12,017 nt of DNA from Spirochaetota bacterium (lineage in GTDB: Bacteria > Spirochaetota > UBA12135 > COTS27 > JAFLEE01). This document shows positions 7,277 through 12,017 of the stretch, in pieces; position 1 is the stretch's first letter, and every line of letters begins with the position of its first letter. The stretch spans positions 1 through 12,017 of the forward strand of contig JAFLEE010000122.1 in NCBI GenBank assembly GCA_017302015.1, in the 5' to 3' direction. A program made the position numbers and the translations under genes. The notes under the pieces were generated by a model. That model was not told the origin of the DNA. It did no database searches and was given only the letters and a program-made list of their open reading frames with translations.

Positions 7277-9142
7277 TCACAGCCCCTGGCTGGCCCCTGC
7301 TTGATGCCGCCACAAGCGCGCGAAAAGCCCGTCTTTGGCGAGGAGGAACTCGGAAGTCCCCTCCTCGGCGATCTCGCCGTCTTCGAAAACGAGGATCCGG
7401 TCTGCGCCGAGGATCGTGGATAGGCGGTGGGCGACGACGAAGGTAGTTTGACGCCGCATGAGCGGCTCTAGGGCGTCTTGCACTTGGCGCTCGCTCTCGC
7501 TGTCGAGGGCGCTGGTGGCCTCATCGAGGAGGAGGATCCGGGGGTTCTTGAGGACGGCCCGGGCGATCGTCATGCGTTGGCGTTGCCCTCCGGAAAGCTG
7601 CATCCCGCGTTCGCCGATGAGGGTTTCGTAGCCTTGCGGGCGGGATAGGATGAACTCATGGAGCCCCGCCACCCGGGCGGCCTCCTCGATTTCGCCGTGG
7701 CTGGCTTCCAGGCGCCCATAGCGGATGTTTTCCCGGAAACTGGCCGGGAACAGGAGGGTTTCTTGGCTCACCAGGGCCATGGCGCCGCGCAATTCCGCGA
7801 GGCTGAGTTCCCGGCTATCGTGCCCATCGAAGAGGATGCGCCCGCTATCGGGGCGGAGCAGGGCGGGCAGGAGAGAGATGACGGTGCTCTTCCCGCTTCC
7901 GGAGGGCCCCACGAGCGCGATCTCCTGGTTGGCCGTCGTTTCGAAGCTCACGTTCCAAAGGGCGGGGCGGTTGGCTCCGGGATACTTGAAGCAGACCTTG
8001 TCGAAGACGACCGAACCATCCAGACGGACCGGCCTGGGGCCCGGGATCGGCGAGAGCTCCCCCTGGCGGTCGAAGACCTCCTTGAGGCGCTCGCTGGCCA
8101 CGCGGATGCGTTGGCGCATGACGAAGATATTGGCGAATTTGTAGACGAAGGGCGAGATGACGATGAGGAAGATGATGAAATGCAGGATCTCGTCGAGGGT
8201 CATCCCCCCCGCCCAGATGCGCGAGGCGCCATAGAGGACGATCACGATGATCGCCAAGGCCCCGAGGAACTCGGTCAAGGGGCGCACCAGGCGCACGAGG
8301 GCGTGCTCCTGGAGCGACCGGACGAGGAAGCGCGCCACCGTCGTGGCATAGCGCCCCCGCTCGAAGGGTTCGCGGCCGTAGATCTTCACGATGTCGATGG
8401 CGTAGGTGACCTGCTGGAGGAGGCGGGTGAGGTCCGCCAGGCGCGACTGGGCGGCGTGGATGATGCGCTTGAGGGCCGCCAGGGCGAGTTGCATCACGAG
8501 CACCGCCGCGACCCCGACGCCCAGCAGGATGAGGGCGAAATCGCGGTTCATCGCGAAGAGCACCCCGAGGCCCGAGATGAGCATGATCGGCGCGAGCAGG
8601 ACCATCTCGAAGGCGCTGCAGAGTTCCTGCTGGATGAGTTGGATGTCGGCGAGCGACCTCGCGACGAGGTCCCCGCTGGCGTGGCTCTTGAAGAAGGGGC
8701 TGGGCAGGGTGAGGACGTGCTCGAAGAGCCTCTGGCGGATGCGGGTGGCCACGCGAACGGCGAGGTAGCCGGCGGAGAGGTCCTTCAGGTAATTGAACAG
8801 GTTGAGGAAGAGCACGACCACCAGGGCCATGCCCCCGAAGAGGAGGATGAAAAACGCGCTCTCCTCCGCGATCACGCGTTCCATGCCGGCCCGGTTCCCT
8901 TCGGCCCGCCAAACCTTCACGATCTCTATGGTTTTCTCGAAGAAGGTGCCGCCGTGGCGGGGGGCCGGGGCGACCGCGGTGACGGGGGCGACGCGCTTCT
9001 CGTTGAGGCGCACCAGGAGCGTGGCGAATTGGGAGAACAGTCCCGCCTGGGCCAGGGTGAGCGCGGCGGAGAGGAGTACGGTGACGAGGGTGAGCCCCAG
9101 CCAAAGGCGCTCCCTCAAGAGGAATGAGATGACGAATTTCAT
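7277..9142 (-). CDS. MsbA-type ABC exporter (fused membrane and ATPase domains)
   Basis: A half-transporter that would dimerise and use ATP to flip or export lipid, lipid-linked or hydrophobic substrates across the inner membrane. Its 621 residues are usual for the type. The membrane domain covers about 1-345 with six hydrophobic stretches (near 14-36, 97-118, 182-200, 203-222, 292-308 and 318-337) and a long loop (45-90) between the first two. The ATPase domain has Walker A GPSGSGKST (412-420), Q-loop Q460, signature LSGGQ (516-520), Walker B ILLLDE (536-541) and H-loop H572. All catalytic residues are present. MsbA itself is plausible, but multidrug or peptide exporters look the same, so no symbol is given. 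The start codon lacks a Shine-Dalgarno sequence and overlaps the stop of a possible 42-codon ORF (ATGA). Transcription runs into the convergent repeat array. Confidence 0.93.
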   Translation of the reverse strand: MKFVISFLLRERLWLGLTLVTVLLSAALTLAQAGLFSQFATLLVRLNEKRVAPVTAVAPAPRHGGTFFEKTIEIVKVWRAEGNRAGMERVIAEESAFFILLFGGMALVVVLFLNLFNYLKDLSAGYLAVRVATRIRQRLFEHVLTLPSPFFKSHASGDLVARSLADIQLIQQELCSAFEMVLLAPIMLISGLGVLFAMNRDFALILLGVGVAAVLVMQLALAALKRIIHAAQSRLADLTRLLQQVTYAIDIVKIYGREPFERGRYATTVARFLVRSLQEHALVRLVRPLTEFLGALAIIVIVLYGASRIWAGGMTLDEILHFIIFLIVISPFVYKFANIFVMRQRIRVASERLKEVFDRQGELSPIPGPRPVRLDGSVVFDKVCFKYPGANRPALWNVSFETTANQEIALVGPSGSGKSTVISLLPALLRPDSGRILFDGHDSRELSLAELRGAMALVSQETLLFPASFRENIRYGRLEASHGEIEEAARVAGLHEFILSRPQGYETLIGERGMQLSGGQRQRMTIARAVLKNPRILLLDEATSALDSESERQVQDALEPLMRRQTTFVVAHRLSTILGADRILVFEDGEIAEEGTSEFLLAKDGLFARLWRHQAGASQGL

Positions 9143-9267
9143 GGGAGGGGCCCCCGTGGTTTTAGGAGGTCTTCGCCCGGGTCCGCGGGATGCTCCCGTC
9201 GGCCTGTATCCACAGGATACAGAACGGGCCCGCCGAAGCGGGGAGCTTCCATCGATCGGGAGGCCAT
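9139..9267 (-). CDS. Possible small leader ORF (42 aa) upstream of the ABC exporter
   Basis: The gap between the NHL-repeat gene and the ABC exporter is an open reading frame of 42 codons starting MASRSMEAPRFGGPVLYP. Two features make it more than random. An AGGA lies six bases before its ATG, and its TGA overlaps the exporter's ATG as ATGA, the common arrangement for translational coupling. The exporter itself lacks a ribosome binding site. The predicted peptide is polar and Pro/Arg-rich, with no recognisable domain. In GC-rich DNA such frames arise by chance, so it may equally be untranslated spacer containing the two hairpins noted here. Confidence 0.35.
   Translation of the reverse strand: MASRSMEAPRFGGPVLYPVDTGRREHPADPGEDLLKPRGPLP
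9204..9222. promoter_or_regulatory. Perfect palindrome CTGTATCC-ACA-GGATACAG, candidate operator or attenuator
   Basis: Eight-base arms with a three-base spacer, flanked by a further CCCGT/ACGGG pairing (9195-9199 with 9223-9227 after an asymmetric internal loop). It lies about 60-80 bases upstream of the exporter start. The symmetry would suit a dimeric repressor site, and the RNA would form a hairpin in the exporter's leader. The regulator is unknown. Confidence 0.4.
9229..9242 (-). terminator. UUCG-tetraloop hairpin after the NHL-repeat gene
   Basis: On the minus strand the RNA reads CCCGC-UUCG-GCGGG, five G-C pairs closed by an exceptionally stable C(UUCG)G loop, about 34 bases after the NHL gene stop. 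The following bases (CCCGTTCTG) are not a U-tract, so it may stabilise the upstream mRNA 3' end or slow polymerase more than terminate it. Confidence 0.4.
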
Positions 9268-9275
9268 GCCGGATC

Positions 9276-11441
9276 CTAGGGAATCGGGTAGCCGCAGCGG
9301 TTATCGAGCCCGCTTAAGCCCTTGTACTGCACGCGCACTTCGATGGAGCGGAACAGGCCGGTCTTGAGTGTGTTCGGGAAGGAGTCGTAGACGAGGGAAT
9401 AGACCCCCGATTGGTATTGGCGGTGGTGCCGCACCGCCGTCTCGAGGGTGGCCTTATTGTCGTAGAGGAGGAAGAGGCCCCCGGAGCGCCGGGCGAGTTC
9501 CTTCCACCACAAGAGCGGCTCCTCGCCGGGCTCCGATTTTTTCGCCCCGGCGCGGGCGGCCGGGCGCGCGGCCGGGTTGGGACCCGCATAGACGACCGTG
9601 ATCGGGAGGGCGTTATGCGCGGCGAAGGCGGCCAGCGATTCGAACGCCTCGGGCAAGAATTGGTTCTTCTTCACGTCGGAGAAGGCGAAGACCAGGAGGC
9701 CGCGCTTGTGGGAAAGGCTGAGTTGCTCCGCCACGGCGCGGCGGAGGCCCGTACCCGGGAAGACGCGGTCGTGCCAGGGGGATTTCAGGACCTCGTCGAT
9801 GTTCTTGAGGACCTGGTTGTTCATCGCCATGACTTCGTGGTAGGTTCCCCGGCCGTCTTCCGCGCCGCCGCCGAACTCCAGGAGGCGGGTTTGGTCGCCG
9901 GGGGTGAGCACGGCGTAGAGATCCTCGAGCATGGCCTTGAGCACCAATTGCCTTTCCTGGGCGGACCGCGATTTCTCGACGAGGATCCCCATCCGGAGCT
10001 GGTCGAAATCGGCGGGCAGGCGGTTGAGGGCCAGCGTCTTGGGGACCCCGTTCTCGCGGAGCTCGAAATTGGCCTTCGTCAGGCCCGTCACCGGCGCCTG
10101 GTCGCGGGTGCGCACGCTCACCGAGACCATGACCTTGGGGAAGTTGCGCAGGTAGACGCCGCTCGCGAGGACGTCGAGGTTCACATAGAGGAGTTTGGTC
10201 GGGGAGAAGACCTCGACGCCGCCGCGGTGCGCGTCGCCGACGTAGAGCAGCCCGCTGCGGTCGAAGGCGATGGCGAGGGGTTCCACATCCCGGGGTTGGG
10301 TGTCGCCGATCGAATAGAAGACCGAGCGGTAGAGGTCGTCCTTCAGGTTGTAGAGGTAGACGTTGTGCACGTCCGAGATGACCAGGAGATTCTTCGCGAG
10401 GAGCGACGAGAGCACCTTGCGCGGCTTGAGGAGGAAGGTCTCGCCGAAACCCGCGCCGGCCGTGCCGTCGAAATCGAAGGCCGCGATGCGGTTATTCCCC
10501 CGATCGGCCACCCAGAGCCGCTGGGTCTTGAGGTCGGAGGCGAGCCCCGAGGGCAGCAGCAATTCGCCCGGGCCCGAGCCCCTGGAACCGAAGGCGTAGA
10601 GCCATTCCCCGCGGCTATTGAAGGCCTGGATGCGGCAATTGCCGGTGTCCGCGACGAAGAGTTGCCCCGCGGGGCCGACGGCCAGGCCCGCCGGGCCGAG
10701 GAATTGGCCGTTGCTCCCGCTCCCGTGGGAGCCGAAGGAGAAGAGGATCTTTCCTTCCCGGTCGACCGCATGGACGCGGTCGGCGCCGAAATCGCTCACC
10801 CAGAAACTCTGGTCGTCGCGCGCGATGATCTCGTAGGGCTTTTCGAGGGAGGGGATGCCGGGGATTCGCTTCTGCCACCCGTCGATCATGAAGCGCACCT
10901 GGTCGCCGTTGGGATGGAGATAGCCGAAGGCGCCGCGGCGGTGGTCGACGAACCAGACCTGGTCGCCGCGGTCGACGAGGAGGCCGGTGAGGAAGAGGTC
11001 CCACGGCTTGTTCGTCTTGACGGGATCGGGCATGGTCTTCAGGGGCACGTAATCTTCGTAGGCGGGCACGCTCTCGCGCCGCCCGAGGAGGGCGTAGGCC
11101 GAGGCGATCTTCTGGGCGAGCACGGCGTCTTGGCCGCCGAGGCGCACGATGTTCTCCCATTGCTCGAGGGCGCTCTGGACATAGCCGCCCTGGAAATAGG
11201 CGAGGCCGAGGTAATAGCGCACGAGATTGTCCCGGCCGCGCTCCCCGAGGCTGCGGGAGAAGCGCTCGATGGCCGCCTCGTAATTGCGGCCGTAGAAGTG
11301 CACGAGGCCCTGGTTGAACTGGTCGCGGGCGTGGACGACATCGGGATCGTAGCGCAACGACGGCTGGGCCGGCGCGAGGGCGAGGAGGAGGGCGAAGGTC
11401 CAGGACGCCGCCCGGGCGAAAGGGAGCGCGGAGGGTTTCAT
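9276..11441 (-). CDS. Secreted TPR + NHL beta-propeller + VWFA-like protein
   Basis: A probable periplasmic or surface protein for protein-protein contacts; the exact role is unknown. Its 721 residues begin with a signal peptide (basic start, core WTFALLLALAPAQ at 14-26). Tetratricopeptide-like helices follow at about 37-122 (QFNQGLVHFYGRNYEAAIERF; YYLGLAYFQGGYVQSALEQW). An NHL propeller covers about 150-415 with repeated blades VSDFGADRVHAV (215-226), VADTGNCRIQAF (263-274) and VADRGNNRIAAF (311-322). After a beta-rich linker, a VWFA-like domain spans about 480-690. Its metal site is nearly intact: E489-x-S491-x-S493 in place of the usual DxSxS, then T564 and D589. The ATG overlaps the rbfA stop (ATGA), so it should be translated with rbfA, a place often held by truB. 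Each domain is clear; this combination I know only as an uncharacterised architecture. Confidence 0.85.
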   Translation of the reverse strand: MKPSALPFARAASWTFALLLALAPAQPSLRYDPDVVHARDQFNQGLVHFYGRNYEAAIERFSRSLGERGRDNLVRYYLGLAYFQGGYVQSALEQWENIVRLGGQDAVLAQKIASAYALLGRRESVPAYEDYVPLKTMPDPVKTNKPWDLFLTGLLVDRGDQVWFVDHRRGAFGYLHPNGDQVRFMIDGWQKRIPGIPSLEKPYEIIARDDQSFWVSDFGADRVHAVDREGKILFSFGSHGSGSNGQFLGPAGLAVGPAGQLFVADTGNCRIQAFNSRGEWLYAFGSRGSGPGELLLPSGLASDLKTQRLWVADRGNNRIAAFDFDGTAGAGFGETFLLKPRKVLSSLLAKNLLVISDVHNVYLYNLKDDLYRSVFYSIGDTQPRDVEPLAIAFDRSGLLYVGDAHRGGVEVFSPTKLLYVNLDVLASGVYLRNFPKVMVSVSVRTRDQAPVTGLTKANFELRENGVPKTLALNRLPADFDQLRMGILVEKSRSAQERQLVLKAMLEDLYAVLTPGDQTRLLEFGGGAEDGRGTYHEVMAMNNQVLKNIDEVLKSPWHDRVFPGTGLRRAVAEQLSLSHKRGLLVFAFSDVKKNQFLPEAFESLAAFAAHNALPITVVYAGPNPAARPAARAGAKKSEPGEEPLLWWKELARRSGGLFLLYDNKATLETAVRHHRQYQSGVYSLVYDSFPNTLKTGLFRSIEVRVQYKGLSGLDNRCGYPIP

Positions 11442-11860
11442 GCGGGCGGTCGGGGCTTCTTGGGTTTCGAGGGGAGCCGGGGGAATTTCTCCCCGCTTTG
11501 GCGGCCGCCCCCAGGCCCCAGGAGGTCGATGAGGCCGACCACCGAGTCGGCGCTGGCGTGGTCCTTGTCGTGGACGAATTGGACCCTTGGCAGGGCGCGG
11601 ATGCGCACCTTGTTGGCGACGAGGCTCTGGAAATAGGGCGCCGCGCTCCTCAGGGCCTTCGTGATCTTCCCGAGGCTCGCCTCGTTGAGGACGGTGAACG
11701 AGACCTCGGCGGTGAAGAAATCGTCGCTCACCTTCACCTTCGTGATGGTGATGATCTCCCCGAACAGGCGCTCGTCCCCGACGCGGGTCGTGATCGCCTC
11801 CTGGATGACCTCCCGGAAGGTGGCCTCCAGCCTGCGGGACTTGATCGCGTGGCGGTCCAG
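11438..11860 (-). CDS. rbfA: 30S ribosome-binding factor RbfA (CTG start)
   Basis: Binds the small ribosomal subunit during late maturation of 16S rRNA. The 140 residues align with the family by eye: an N-terminal helix (AIKSRRLEATFREVIQEAI), then ITITKVKVSDDFFTAEVSFTVL, and a KVRIRALPRVQFVHD strand near the end. A Lys/Pro-rich tail follows. No ATG, GTG or TTG lies between the in-frame stop at 11878-11876 and the conserved first helix. The CTG at 11860 is the only plausible start, with GGAGG (11874-11870) nine bases upstream. A GTG at 11737 would delete the conserved N-terminal third. It follows infB by four bases and overlaps the next gene by ATGA. Confidence 0.9.
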   Translation of the reverse strand: MDRHAIKSRRLEATFREVIQEAITTRVGDERLFGEIITITKVKVSDDFFTAEVSFTVLNEASLGKITKALRSAAPYFQSLVANKVRIRALPRVQFVHDKDHASADSVVGLIDLLGPGGGRQSGEKFPRLPSKPKKPRPPA

Positions 11861-11864
11861 GGGC

Positions 11865-12017
11865 CTAAGCCTCCGTCAGTTCGAGCTTGCGTTCGAGCGT
11901 GACGAGCTGGTAGGACTCGACGGTATCCCCGGGCTTGAGGTCCTGGAAATCTTTCAACTGCAGGCCGCAATCGGTGCCGGCCAGGACTTCCTTGACCTCG
12001 TCCTTGTAGTGCTTGAG
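11865..12017 (-). CDS. infB: Translation initiation factor IF-2, C-terminal 50 residues (5' part outside window)
   Basis: IF-2 is the GTPase that delivers fMet-tRNA to the 30S subunit. The visible 50 residues belong to its last domain: LKHYKDEVKEVLAGTDCGLQ followed by DFQDLKPGDTVESYQLV match the conserved KDEVKEV...ECGL...F.D...GD..E pattern near IF-2 ends. It finishes in ELTEA with TAG. The GTP-binding region lies beyond the right edge. The infB-rbfA order is the common bacterial one and supports both calls. Confidence 0.9.
   Translation of the reverse strand, partial: LKHYKDEVKEVLAGTDCGLQLKDFQDLKPGDTVESYQLVTLERKLELTEA

Noticed and set aside
6877-7313. Open frames on both strands across tRNA-Ser and the repeat array, giving repeated peptides such as PGDQPHPAVR and VGFEPTVPLQ.
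   Set aside because: They read through a structurally perfect tRNA and through DNA repeats. The VGFEPTVP-type peptide is a well-known false product of the antisense of tRNA-Ser genes.

Overview
The window is GC-rich, densely packed bacterial chromosome with ordinary housekeeping content; I see no transposase, integrase, phage, CRISPR or defence genes. A TolQ/ExbB-type channel, an exported Prc-type protease and an MsbA-like exporter suggest a diderm (Gram-negative-type) cell. The phylum cannot be fixed from the sequence. The DUF2225 protein and the TPR-NHL-VWFA protein would suit a spirochaete or another deep-branching diderm, but that is a weak guess.

Right block (minus strand, 12017 down to 7277): the end of infB (IF-2), then rbfA, then a secreted TPR + NHL-propeller + VWFA-like protein whose ATG overlaps the rbfA stop. 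A possible 42-codon ORF follows, and its stop overlaps the start of an MsbA-type ABC exporter. The block reads as one run of genes from translation factors into envelope functions. rbfA has no ATG, GTG or TTG start in its frame and appears to begin at CTG behind a GGAGG ribosome binding site.

Centre (plus strand, 4592 to 6977): a tail-specific protease (Prc/Tsp, S41A), a 53-residue charged protein directly behind it, a GC-rich hairpin, and tRNA-Ser(CGA). Downstream of the tRNA, filling the space before the convergent ABC gene, is an array of five ~60-bp units in the order A-B-A-B-A (dimer period 120-122 bp). Each unit carries a hairpin, and the first unit begins inside the tRNA 3' end. This array is the most unusual thing in the window.

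Left block (minus strand, 4550 down to 1): an ExbB/TolQ/MotA-family channel protein, a DUF2225 zinc-ribbon-like protein and truA form a tight operon. After a 115-base gap with a hairpin come an NtrC-family sigma-54 activator and a PPK2-family polyphosphate kinase / polyphosphate:AMP phosphotransferase that runs off the left edge. The left block and prc diverge from a very small AT-rich spot (4576-4583) where the candidate -10 boxes of both directions overlap; prc may be leaderless.
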